Source: Opitutales bacterium
GTDB taxonomy: Bacteria; Verrucomicrobiota; Verrucomicrobiia; Opitutales; JAFGAQ01
Reading direction: 5' to 3'
Assembly: GCA_022361075.1 (NCBI GenBank)
Contig: JAKSBQ010000061.1
Span: 1-42,891 of the forward strand
Length of the DNA: 42,891 nucleotides
Of the stretch, positions 1-7,692 are shown in pieces (the first letter of the stretch is position 1; every line of letters begins with the position of its first letter). The notes under the pieces were generated by a model, which saw nothing but the letters and a program-made list of their open reading frames with translations, did not search any database and was not told where the DNA came from. The position numbers and the translations under genes were made by a program.

Positions 1-184
1 GGTTGATGGGTACCAGTATCGTCCGGAGTTTGAGTTGTTTGACATCCAGGCAGACCCTTGGGAATCCAACAATCTTGCGGACGATCCCAAATACGCTGAA
101 ATTCTGAAAAAGTATCAGAAGAAGATTAAGGATTTCCAAAAAGAAACTGATGATCCGTGGCTCCTGAAATGGGACTACGAGTAG
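1..184 (+). CDS. Sulfatase, C-terminal fragment (5' end outside window)
   Basis: An open frame enters from the left edge (codons begin at base 2) and ends at TAG 182-184, giving about 60 residues. It contains the C-terminal sulfatase signature ELFDIQADPWESNNLADDP, the strand-turn region in which S1 arylsulfatases describe the end of their C-terminal subdomain, followed by a helix rich in Lys and Gln and a final LLKWDYE. The active-site half is missing, so subfamily and activity cannot be judged; the tail pattern is reminiscent of sulfamidase-like (S1_8-type) members. The next sulfatase starts 22 bp downstream on the same strand, so the two are probably co-transcribed. Confidence 0.85.
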   Translation, partial: VDGYQYRPEFELFDIQADPWESNNLADDPKYAEILKKYQKKIKDFQKETDDPWLLKWDYE

Positions 185-206
185 TCTACTGTTCACCCCT
201 CTCAAT

Positions 207-1622
207 ATGAAAAAAATTGCGACCCTATTGGCTTTTGCCTGCTTGTCTCTATCCGCATCGGCCGGAGACAAGCCAAATATTATTCTCATCCTTGCAGATG
301 ACCTCGGTTATGGAGAAATCGGATGTTTTGGTCAGAAGATGATTCAAACTCCGAATCTTGACCGTATGGCGGAACAGGGCATCCGGCTTACTCAGCACTA
401 TTCCGGAAGCACGGTTTGTGCGCCCTCAAGATGTTCACTACTGACTGGCTTCGATACGGGTCATTCCAAAATTCGTGGCAACGGAACTCATTCCCTCGGG
501 CCGGAAGACATTACTTTTGCCAAACTTCTTCAAGATGCAGGCTATAGCACTGCGGTGATCGGTAAGTGGGACAGTGGTGAAGTCGGTAGCCCCGGGGAAC
601 CCCAAAAACAGGGTTTCGATTATTCCTACGGCTACATGCATCAGATCGATGCGCACAATTTTTACCCATCACATCTATGGAGGAATGGAGAGAAAGAGAT
701 GCTTAATAATAAGGTAAAAACTTCTCACATCGGTTACGCGAAAGGGAAGGGAACCTACGCGATTGAACGCAACGATTACTCTCACGATCTCTTTGTGGAA
801 GATGCCCTGAATTGGATTTCGAATCAGAAAGATAATCCATTTATGCTTTACCTGGCCGTGACCATTCCGCATGCGAATAACGAATATTGGCTGACCGATG
901 GTGAGCACGGCATGGAAGTTCCGGATCTGGGCCCTTACGGCGATGAGGATTGGCCGGAGGTGCAAAAAGCACATGCTGCGATGGTGACCCGCCTGGATGA
1001 TGGCATCGGCCAAATCGTCGCGAAACTTGAGGAACTCGGAATCGACGAAAATACCCTCATCATTTTCACTTCCGACAACGGTCCTCACGAGGAAGGTGGA
1101 AACCAGAAAGAGTTTTTCGACACCAACGGACCCCTTCAAGGCATGAAGCGTGATCTTTACGAAGGTGGCATTCGTGTGCCCTTTGTTGCTTACTGGCCGG
1201 GAACGATTGAAGCGGGTCAAAGCAGCGAGCACCAGAGTGCGTTCTGGGACTACCTCCCAACATTCTGTGATGTGGCAGGTCTCGAAATTCCTGAAGAAAC
1301 TAACGGAATTTCCTTCCTACCCACTTTACTTGGGCAGAAGCAGAAGTCTCATGATTATCTTTACTGGGAATTTATGGAGCGGGAAGGCGCCCAGGCTCTC
1401 CGCTGGGGTGACTGGAAAGCCGTTCGAAATCTCGTGAACGGATACGGTTTTGGAGCAGAAATTGAGATTTATGATCTGTCCACCGACATCGGTGAGGAAC
1501 GCAACCTGGCCTACGATCGTCCTGATCTTGTTGCTCAGGCGAAGAAGATGATGAAAGAAGCTCGTGTACCGTCGCCGCTCTTTCAGTTCAAATCGGAACA
1601 TTTCGATCCCGAAAACAAATAG
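207..1622 (+). CDS. Secreted S1-family sulfatase (arylsulfatase A type)
   Basis: A 471-residue protein with an N-terminal signal peptide (about 1-19, ending SASA) that hydrolyses sulfate esters, presumably on polysaccharide fragments in the periplasm or outside. The metal site is opened by ADD at 30-32. The formylglycine motif is CAPSR with Cys71 inside STVCAPSRCSLLTG. Lys120 in GKW, His222 in PHANN and Asp290-Asn291 in TSDNGPH complete the expected catalytic set, and a C-terminal IYDLSTDIGEERNLA segment closes the fold. It is closely similar in layout to the sulfatase at 6133, including HAHNFYP and PHANNE blocks, suggesting an in-locus duplication. There is no Shine-Dalgarno; an ACCCCT tract lies a few bases before ATG. 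The natural substrate cannot be read from sequence. Confidence 0.95.
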   Translation: MKKIATLLAFACLSLSASAGDKPNIILILADDLGYGEIGCFGQKMIQTPNLDRMAEQGIRLTQHYSGSTVCAPSRCSLLTGFDTGHSKIRGNGTHSLGPEDITFAKLLQDAGYSTAVIGKWDSGEVGSPGEPQKQGFDYSYGYMHQIDAHNFYPSHLWRNGEKEMLNNKVKTSHIGYAKGKGTYAIERNDYSHDLFVEDALNWISNQKDNPFMLYLAVTIPHANNEYWLTDGEHGMEVPDLGPYGDEDWPEVQKAHAAMVTRLDDGIGQIVAKLEELGIDENTLIIFTSDNGPHEEGGNQKEFFDTNGPLQGMKRDLYEGGIRVPFVAYWPGTIEAGQSSEHQSAFWDYLPTFCDVAGLEIPEETNGISFLPTLLGQKQKSHDYLYWEFMEREGAQALRWGDWKAVRNLVNGYGFGAEIEIYDLSTDIGEERNLAYDRPDLVAQAKKMMKEARVPSPLFQFKSEHFDPENK

Positions 1623-1675
1623 TTGGCTAAGTGGGCATTTCACTGTTTCATCCCTATTTAACTCATTACCCAAAA

Positions 1676-2824
1676 ATGAAAAATCTTAAGAAACTAATAC
1701 CTCTCGCGATTGCTGGTGTAGCTCTGGCAAGCGTTCTAACTGCTGGTAACCCTTCAACGATCAAAGTCCGCCCCTTCGGTAAAGATCGTAATGGTGAAGA
1801 AGTTACTGCTTATACACTGACCAATGCGAAAGGCATGAAGGTCGAGATCATCAACTATGGTGGAATCGTTACCCGTATTTATGCTCCGGATCGTAACGGC
1901 AAACTCGCAGATGTCGTTCTTGGATACGAAAATATCGAAAAATACATCGAAGCTACCCCTTACTTTGGTGCACTCATCGGTCGCGTGGGTAACCGTATCG
2001 ACAAAGGTGAGTTCGAGCTCGATGGTGAGAAATACACTCTTGTGAGAAACAACTTTCCAACTGAGGAAGGATGTCATCTGCATGGTGGAACTTATGGTTT
2101 CGACAAGGTCCTCTGGAAATCCCAACCCTACATTTCAGGCAACGAAGCCTCCCTCAAACTTTGGTACACCAGTGTAGACGGTGAAGAAGGATACCCAGGA
2201 ACTCTGAAGGTAAAAGTGATCTACACGCTTACCAACAAGAATGAGCTTAAAATCCAATACTTCGCCGAGACTGACAAAGCAACTCCGGTTAATCTGACGA
2301 ACCACTCTTACTTCAATCTTCGCGGAGAGGGCAACGGTGACATTCTTGGCCATGTATTGATGCTCAACGCTGACAATATGACTCCCGTAGATGCCGGACT
2401 GATCCCGACTGGAGAAATCACTCCTGTGGAAGGAACTCCTTTCGATTTCACCACCCCGACTGCAATTGGGGCACGTGTGAACCAGGAAGACGAGCAACTC
2501 AAGTTCGGTCTTGGTTACGACCACAATTGGGTGCTTAACAAAGGCGAGGGTGGAATGACTCTTGCGGCATCTGTTTATGAGCCTGAGTCGGGTCGTTTCA
2601 TGGAGGTCTTTACTGAAGAACCAGGTATTCAGTTTTACGGAGGTAACTTCCTTGACGGCACCAATATCGGTAAGAAGGGAATTCCTTACGAATACCGCAC
2701 AGGTTTCTGTCTCGAGACTCAACATTTCCCTGACTCCATCAATCAGCCGAATTTCCCATCGACTGTTTTGAGACCCGGTGAGAAATACGAAACTACCACG
2801 ATTTACAAGTTTTCCACTAAGTAG
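1676..2824 (+). CDS. galM: Aldose 1-epimerase (galactose mutarotase), exported
   Basis: Interconverts alpha and beta anomers of galactose or glucose. Family hallmarks are all present: NYGGIVTRIYAPDR near the N-terminus, the HGG block (LHGGTYGFDKVLW), the catalytic-His block NLTNHSYFNL, the sugar-binding YDHN (GLGYDHNWVLN), and the catalytic-Glu region FCLETQHFPDS with NQPNFPS. ATG 1676 is preferred over an in-frame GTG at 1631 because it begins directly with a signal peptide (MKNLKKLIPLAIAGVALA). Export is a little unusual, as many mutarotases are cytoplasmic; here it fits extracytoplasmic release of galactose by the neighbouring GH27 and GH2 enzymes. It lies 53 bp after a sulfatase and is followed by a good terminator hairpin, so it probably ends the first transcription unit. 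Confidence 0.93.
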   Translation: MKNLKKLIPLAIAGVALASVLTAGNPSTIKVRPFGKDRNGEEVTAYTLTNAKGMKVEIINYGGIVTRIYAPDRNGKLADVVLGYENIEKYIEATPYFGALIGRVGNRIDKGEFELDGEKYTLVRNNFPTEEGCHLHGGTYGFDKVLWKSQPYISGNEASLKLWYTSVDGEEGYPGTLKVKVIYTLTNKNELKIQYFAETDKATPVNLTNHSYFNLRGEGNGDILGHVLMLNADNMTPVDAGLIPTGEITPVEGTPFDFTTPTAIGARVNQEDEQLKFGLGYDHNWVLNKGEGGMTLAASVYEPESGRFMEVFTEEPGIQFYGGNFLDGTNIGKKGIPYEYRTGFCLETQHFPDSINQPNFPSTVLRPGEKYETTTIYKFSTK

Positions 2825-2850
2825 CCCCTTATAAGTTGATTCTTAGTTGA

Positions 2851-2887
2851 GTGGACGAACCTTTCATTTGAGGGGTTTGTCCATTTT
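2851..2887 (+). terminator. Rho-independent terminator after galM
   Basis: TGGACGAACC (2852-2861) pairs with GGTTTGTCCA (2874-2883), a ten-base-pair stem with a single G-U pair and a 12-nt loop, followed at once by TTTT (2884-2887). It starts 27 bp after the mutarotase stop codon, which is the expected place for a terminator. The T tract is short, so some read-through into the GH27 gene is possible. Confidence 0.7.
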
Positions 2888-2954
2888 CATTAGGGTAGGG
2901 CTGCTTGTCCTCAATTAGCCGGTTTTATCAGGCAAATATCTGAGAGGCAGACGC

Positions 2955-2975
2955 GGCGGATCGGGACAATCCGCC
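2955..2975. repeat. GC-rich palindromic element in a 261-bp intergenic region
   Basis: GGCGGAT (2955-2961) and ATCCGCC (2969-2975) form a perfect seven-base stem around a CGGGACA loop, inside a GC-rich stretch flanked by AT-rich DNA. Composition and form resemble dispersed intergenic palindromes (REP-like), but only one copy is visible here. A T-run at 2982-2986 could also let it act as a second terminator. The rest of the gap (2825-3085) holds the galM terminator and a smaller inverted repeat GGGAAG-N6-CTTCCC at 3001-3018; no gene was seen. Confidence 0.45.
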
Positions 2976-3085
2976 CCTACCTTTTTCACATTTAAACACA
3001 GGGAAGCACTTCCTTCCCTTGCTTATTCGAGGCGTTTCATTATGATCTGGCTCGATTTCAAAAACACTAAACCCCCTGTTCAAAC

Positions 3086-4486
3086 ATGCTTAAGAAGCCC
3101 TTTATCTTAATCGCAATTCTAAGCGCACTCTTGTGCAGCTCGATCCATGGAGCTAAGGAAGTTGCTCAAACACCACCTCTGGGTTGGAATAGTTTCGATG
3201 CCTACGATTGCCGGATCAACGAAGCTGATTTTAAGGCAAACACCGATGTTTTTGCAAAAAAGTTAAAGGAATACGGATGGGAGTATGTAGTTCTTGATTA
3301 CATTTGGTGGCATCCGGAGCCAGGAAATTGGGCAACCGAGAGAAGATGGGGGCATCCGAACATTCGTTTCAAAGAAGACGGCGAGCCACTTCATCCCGAA
3401 TACACGACGATTGACGAATATGGTAGACTTTTACCTGCTGTTGAACGATTTCCTTCTTCAAAAGATGGTGAAGGTTTCAAACCACTTGCGGATTATGTGC
3501 ACTCCAAAGGACTGAAGTTCGGCATTCACATCATGCGCGGCATTCATCGCAATGCCTATTATTATGATCTACCGATTAAGGGCACGAAGTACACCGCCCG
3601 CGATATCGCGGAACCATGGGACACTTGTGACTGGTGCAACCACATGTTTGGAGTGGATGCTTCAAAACCCGGAGCTCAGGAATATTATAATAGTCTTTTC
3701 GAACTCTATGCTTCCTGGGGAGTGGACTACGTGAAGGTCGATGACATTTCTGCCAGAGACTATGGTGAGGAAGAAATTCAGTTGATTAAAAATGCGATTA
3801 AAAACTCCGGTCGACCGATGGTGTTGAGTCTGTCACCTGGAGAAACCCCGTTGGCCTATGCAAACATAGTTAAAGAACAAGCAAATCTTTGGAGAATCTC
3901 TGCGGACTTTTGGGATACTTGGGGAGCACTTCGTCACAATTTTGATTTGATCAACGCTTGGTCGGTTCATTCCGGTCCCGGGCATTGGCCAGACGCGGAT
4001 ATGTTGCCGATCGGGAGACTTAGCCTGGACAACCGCCCCCATGGTCCTGAGCGAATGACTCAGTTTACCGAAGACGAACAATACACGCTGATGAATCTTT
4101 GGAGTATAGCGAGATCACCCCTAATGATCGGTGCCGATCTTTTGAGCTCACCTCAGTTTACTTTCGATCTTCTCACCAATGCGGATCTTCTTGAAGTCAA
4201 TCAGAAGTCTGAAAACGGTCGTCAGATTTACCGCGACTTCCACCAAACCGAGGTCATCTGGCTGGCAGACATTCCGGATTCGGAGGACAAGTATTTTGCG
4301 ATTTTCAATATCGGCGAAGTGGAGAAAGACATTTCCTTTGATTTTGAACTTGAGCACTTGCGCGGCAAATACCAGATCACCGATCTTTGGACTAAGGAAG
4401 ATCTGGGAGTCGCTGAGAGAAGCTTTACTACCCGCTTGCGACCCCACGCGTCTGCGATTTACAGGATGTCGGTCGTGAAGGAATAA
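3086..4486 (+). CDS. GH27 alpha-galactosidase-like glycoside hydrolase
   Basis: A 466-residue secreted enzyme (signal peptide about 1-23). It starts with the clan GH-D/GH27 opening TPPLGWNSFDAYDC, followed by YVVLDYIWW. The nucleophile is most likely Asp219 in DYVKVDD, equivalent to the KxD of known GH27 enzymes. The acid/base is most likely Asp274 in WRISADFWD, aligning with the AD of human alpha-galactosidase A. SPLMIGADL and a C-terminal beta-sandwich (last about 85 residues) match the family. GH27 members remove terminal alpha-linked galactose, and some act on GalNAc or beta-L-arabinopyranose, so the exact sugar is open. A segment around 110-190 is longer than in eukaryotic members. The neighbouring mutarotase and sulfatases suggest a galactose-containing sulfated glycan. 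Confidence 0.9.
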   Translation: MLKKPFILIAILSALLCSSIHGAKEVAQTPPLGWNSFDAYDCRINEADFKANTDVFAKKLKEYGWEYVVLDYIWWHPEPGNWATERRWGHPNIRFKEDGEPLHPEYTTIDEYGRLLPAVERFPSSKDGEGFKPLADYVHSKGLKFGIHIMRGIHRNAYYYDLPIKGTKYTARDIAEPWDTCDWCNHMFGVDASKPGAQEYYNSLFELYASWGVDYVKVDDISARDYGEEEIQLIKNAIKNSGRPMVLSLSPGETPLAYANIVKEQANLWRISADFWDTWGALRHNFDLINAWSVHSGPGHWPDADMLPIGRLSLDNRPHGPERMTQFTEDEQYTLMNLWSIARSPLMIGADLLSSPQFTFDLLTNADLLEVNQKSENGRQIYRDFHQTEVIWLADIPDSEDKYFAIFNIGEVEKDISFDFELEHLRGKYQITDLWTKEDLGVAERSFTTRLRPHASAIYRMSVVKE

Positions 4487-4602
4487 AAGATGGCTAATGG
4501 CAAAGTATCAAAAGTGACATACAGCATGGAAAGGTTTTACCAACATAAGGCACTTTTATATTAGCTATTCGCTATTTTCTGTCCGCAATTATCTCAAAAA
4601 TT

Positions 4603-4616
4603 ACCCCTTACCCCCT
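4603..4616 (+). promoter_or_regulatory. Tandem ACCCC tracts in place of a Shine-Dalgarno (example)
   Basis: Directly before ATG 4617 lie ACCCC (4603-4607) and ACCCCC (4610-4615), with no purine-rich Shine-Dalgarno. Similar A/T-CCC(C) tracts precede many starts in this window: those at 207, 1676, 3086, 6133, 7693, 9336, 25345, 28662, 36218, 40154 and 42081 on the plus strand, and those of the minus-strand genes starting at 17773, 19722 and 35987. The function is unknown. Confidence 0.45.
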
Positions 4617-6113
4617 ATGAAGAGCAAAACATTATTCGCAGTCACCGTATTTTTAATCAGTGGCTTATTGAACCTGTCCGCGTCTCAGCGTTTAGTCATT
4701 CTCGCGGACATGGGCAACGAGCCTGATGAAGAACAGCAAATGATGCACATGCTCATGTGCAGTCACGAATTTGAACTGGAAGGTCTCATTGCGGTTACTG
4801 GAAAGTTTCTGCATCCTGATTCTCCACTTGAGTTCAAACGCCGTCTGTACCCTGACCTTTTTCACCATCTAATCGAAGGTTACTCAAAGGTTTATGAAAA
4901 ACTGAAAAAGCATGCAGATGGTTGGCCAGAACCGGATTATCTGACTTCCATCGTTGCTTCTGGGCAAAGAGGATACGGTTTTGACGACGTTGGTGAAGGC
5001 AAGTCCAGTGAAGGTTCAAAGCTGTTGGAGAAGATCCTTTTGAAGGACGACGACCGCCCTATCTATTTGGTCGTGAATGCGGGCTCGAACACCCTGGCTC
5101 AGGCTCTTTTTGATCTGAGAAATCGCCTTTCGGAAGAGGAACTCAATGCTGCGATCGCAAAACTTCGCATATATGAAAATGGTGCTCAGGATAATTGTGG
5201 TGCTTGGATTACCTACCACTTTCCTGATGTCCATTGGGTAAGGAGTAACTACCAGACCTACTGCTACGGCGGTCCGAGTATCGACGGAGGTTTCGACAAC
5301 AAGGGTAAAAAGAAAGAGCTGGGGCCACACACCTGGAAACCCTATGCATATTCCAACATGGGACAGCACCAGTGGCTTTTGGAAAACATCATCGGAGATC
5401 ATGGTCCATTTGGAAATTACTATCCTATTCGCCAATTCCATCGTGGAGGGATTTCTTTCATGGAAGGCGGAGGAACGATCCCTTGGCTATGCTTGGTGAA
5501 TAAGGGTTTGTCGGACATCAATCATCCGGATTGGGGTGGCTGGAGCGGATTGTTCACTCGTGAAAAGGTGAAAAATGAGTGGTCCAAACACCAGAGTGTG
5601 AAGGTGGATGAGGGTGCTTTCAGCCCATTCTATATGTTTACCGAACGACCGGACACCTGGACGGACGAGATTGAGGGCATCACTTATGAGGATAATATTT
5701 ATTCGCCTGTTTGGCGTTGGCGCAGGGCGTTTTTGAATGATTTTGTCTGTCGTATGGACTGGTGTGTAAAGAGTTACGAGGATGCGAATCACCATCCGGT
5801 TGCAGCTGTGAACGGAGACACTTCGGATGATATTTTGATAAAAGAGGTGAAAGCCGGACAGACTTTGAAGTTTGATGCTTCGGCTTCATCTGATCCTGAT
5901 GACGATGATTTAAAAATGACTTGGTGGGTCTATCCCGAAGCAGGAACTTACGAGGGTGCCGCGGACATTCCCAGAAGCACCGGAGCAAAAACTAAGTTTA
6001 AAGTGCCTGCCGATGCAGCGGGTTCTCAAATTCACCTGATTCTTGAAGTTGAAGATCAGAGTAAAATCGCATCACTCTACGATTATCGCAGGGTCGTTCT
6101 AAACGTCCTTTAG
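4617..6113 (+). CDS. DUF1593 / Sde182-type secreted protein (nucleoside-hydrolase-like + C-terminal Ig-like domain)
   Basis: A 498-residue exported protein (signal peptide about 1-23). The N-terminal domain opens with RLVILADMGNEPDEEQ, where Asp31 and Asp37 sit like the Asp cluster of nucleoside hydrolases; IYLVVNAGSNTLAQAL and later GGGTIPWLCLVNKGL and HPDWGGWSG are typical of DUF1593 (PF07632). From about residue 390, HHPVAAVNGD...FDASASSDPDDD...VEDQS forms the Ig/PKD-like C-terminal domain known from the Saccharophagus cellulose-binding protein Sde182. Family members are common in polysaccharide loci, but their reaction is not established to my knowledge; glycan binding or hydrolysis of an N- or O-glycosidic bond are possibilities only. 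The gap to the following sulfatase is 19 bp, so they are likely co-transcribed. Confidence 0.88.
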   Translation: MKSKTLFAVTVFLISGLLNLSASQRLVILADMGNEPDEEQQMMHMLMCSHEFELEGLIAVTGKFLHPDSPLEFKRRLYPDLFHHLIEGYSKVYEKLKKHADGWPEPDYLTSIVASGQRGYGFDDVGEGKSSEGSKLLEKILLKDDDRPIYLVVNAGSNTLAQALFDLRNRLSEEELNAAIAKLRIYENGAQDNCGAWITYHFPDVHWVRSNYQTYCYGGPSIDGGFDNKGKKKELGPHTWKPYAYSNMGQHQWLLENIIGDHGPFGNYYPIRQFHRGGISFMEGGGTIPWLCLVNKGLSDINHPDWGGWSGLFTREKVKNEWSKHQSVKVDEGAFSPFYMFTERPDTWTDEIEGITYEDNIYSPVWRWRRAFLNDFVCRMDWCVKSYEDANHHPVAAVNGDTSDDILIKEVKAGQTLKFDASASSDPDDDDLKMTWWVYPEAGTYEGAADIPRSTGAKTKFKVPADAAGSQIHLILEVEDQSKIASLYDYRRVVLNVL

Positions 6114-6132
6114 TTCATTTATCGAATACCCC

Positions 6133-7614
6133 ATGAAAAAAACTTACTCACTTCTCTTAACGTTCTCACTGATTGCCGTAGTCCTTGCGGGATGTGGAAA
6201 ATGTGGAACTTGCACTTCGGATGTTGCCAAAGGTGATCCATCCAAACCCAATGTGATCTACATCCTCGCGGATGACATGGGCTACGGAGACCTCAGTTTC
6301 CTGGGGCAGACCGCGTTTAGCACCGCAAATATTGATAAAATGGCGACTGAAGGCCTCGTGATGACTCAACACTACACCGGTTCTACGGTTTGCGCACCTT
6401 CACGCGCGGCATTGATGACTGGAAAACATACAGGCCACACTTCAGTAAGAGGAAATGCTCCTGCACAGTTATTACTCGATGAGGAAGTGACGATTGCGGA
6501 GGTCTTCAAATCCGCTGGTTACAAGACCGGAGCGATTGGCAAATGGGGTATTGGACATCCTCCTGAGCCAAGTGATCCACACCGAAATGGATTCGACCAC
6601 TTCTATGGTTACATCAACATGTGGCATGCTCACAATTTCTACCCGGAGTTTCTCTATCGGAATGGTGAGAAAGTGAAGATCCCCGGGAACAAGTTGATGG
6701 ACGTGGAATTCGATAGCTTGGATGAGACTCGTGAGGGAGCTGGTGTTGCCGAGATCAAGGAGACTTACGCTCACGATCTTTTTGACCAGGAAGCGTTGGA
6801 GTTTATCGAAGATAACAAAGACAACCCTTTCTTTCTTTACATGGCTTACAATGTTCCGCATGCGAACAACGAAGCAGGTTACCTTCTTGGAGATGGCATG
6901 GAAGTGAAGGACTACGGTCGCTTTGCAGACAAGGATTGGCCAAATCCTGAAAAGGGATTCGCAAAGATGATGGAGAATCTCGACAATTCTGTGGGCATCA
7001 TCGTGGAGAAGCTTGAGGAGCTTGGCCTTACCGAAAACACAATTGTTGTTTTCTCAACCGACAACGGTCCTCACGAAGAGGGTGGACACGTCATGGAATT
7101 CTTTAACTCGAACGGAGATCTTCGCGGTCAAAAGCGTGATCTTTATGACGGCGGTGTCAAAACTCCGATGATCATCAAGTGGCCTGCGAAGATTAAAGCC
7201 GGTAGTAGTACCGATCACATTTCAGCATTTTGGGACTTCCTTCCAACGATGGCAGATCTACTTGATGTGGATGCACCCGAGGGAATCGACGGTATCTCCA
7301 TGCTTCCAAGTTGGTTGGGCAACGATGAAGAACAAGAGGCCCACGATTATCTTTATTGGGAGTTTTACGAACTCGGAGGGCGTCAGGCTGTGTTGCAGGG
7401 CGAATACAAGGCCGTTCGCTTGAACGTGAGAACTGGTAAACCTTCTCCAACTGAACTTTACCATCTTCCAACTGATCCCGATGAAAATGACAATCTTGCG
7501 GATATGATGCCAGAAAAGGCTTTGGAAATGGAAGAATTGATGAACGAAGCTCACGAACCTCTTTCATTTATGTCTTTGTTTGAAGGCAGCGTAGATGCCG
7601 AGACCCGTTTTTAA
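6133..7614 (+). CDS. Lipoprotein S1-family sulfatase (arylsulfatase A type)
   Basis: A 493-residue sulfatase that appears membrane-anchored: the leader ends in the lipobox LAGC, with Cys21 as the predicted lipid-modified residue, followed by a small Cys cluster (C21-x2-C24-x2-C27). Metal ligands begin at Asp47-Asp48. The formylglycine motif is CAPSR with Cys87. Lys137 (GKWG), His243 (PHANN) and Asp310-Asn311 (STDNGPHEEGG) are in place. It shares long blocks with the sulfatase at 207 (HAHNFYP, PHANNE, DGMEVxD, LEELGxxENT), so the pair looks like a duplication after which one copy became lipid-anchored. Lipid anchoring would place it on a membrane facing incoming oligosaccharides. Its substrate is unknown. 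Confidence 0.94.
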   Translation: MKKTYSLLLTFSLIAVVLAGCGKCGTCTSDVAKGDPSKPNVIYILADDMGYGDLSFLGQTAFSTANIDKMATEGLVMTQHYTGSTVCAPSRAALMTGKHTGHTSVRGNAPAQLLLDEEVTIAEVFKSAGYKTGAIGKWGIGHPPEPSDPHRNGFDHFYGYINMWHAHNFYPEFLYRNGEKVKIPGNKLMDVEFDSLDETREGAGVAEIKETYAHDLFDQEALEFIEDNKDNPFFLYMAYNVPHANNEAGYLLGDGMEVKDYGRFADKDWPNPEKGFAKMMENLDNSVGIIVEKLEELGLTENTIVVFSTDNGPHEEGGHVMEFFNSNGDLRGQKRDLYDGGVKTPMIIKWPAKIKAGSSTDHISAFWDFLPTMADLLDVDAPEGIDGISMLPSWLGNDEEQEAHDYLYWEFYELGGRQAVLQGEYKAVRLNVRTGKPSPTELYHLPTDPDENDNLADMMPEKALEMEELMNEAHEPLSFMSLFEGSVDAETRF

Positions 7615-7652
7615 TGAATGACCCAATGTGTTTTAGTATACCTGGAGCGCGA

Positions 7653-7668
7653 TCCCGCAATTGCGGGA
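7653..7668. repeat. Perfect 16-bp palindrome between two sulfatase genes
   Basis: TCCCGCAATTGCGGGA reads identically on both strands. It lies in the 78-bp gap between sulfatases, 39 bp after the upstream stop codon and 25 bp before the preferred start at 7693. It has no T tract and no loop, so it looks more like a binding site or a mobile palindrome remnant than an intrinsic terminator. Confidence 0.5.
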
Positions 7669-7692
7669 CTTTCCCCAAAAAATGATTCCCCT

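Noticed and set aside
675-1232. Open frame of 185 codons antisense to the first complete sulfatase
   Set aside because: It overlaps conserved sulfatase sequence throughout and shows no independent signal.
2135-2725. Open frame of 196 codons antisense to the mutarotase gene
   Set aside because: It is a shadow of a well-conserved gene; no start signal or domain.
4510-4557. AAAAGTG...CACTTTT inverted repeat matching the one at 25092-25125
   Set aside because: The arms are only 7 bp, AT-rich and 34 nt apart, so chance occurrence is likely; not strong enough to call an operator.
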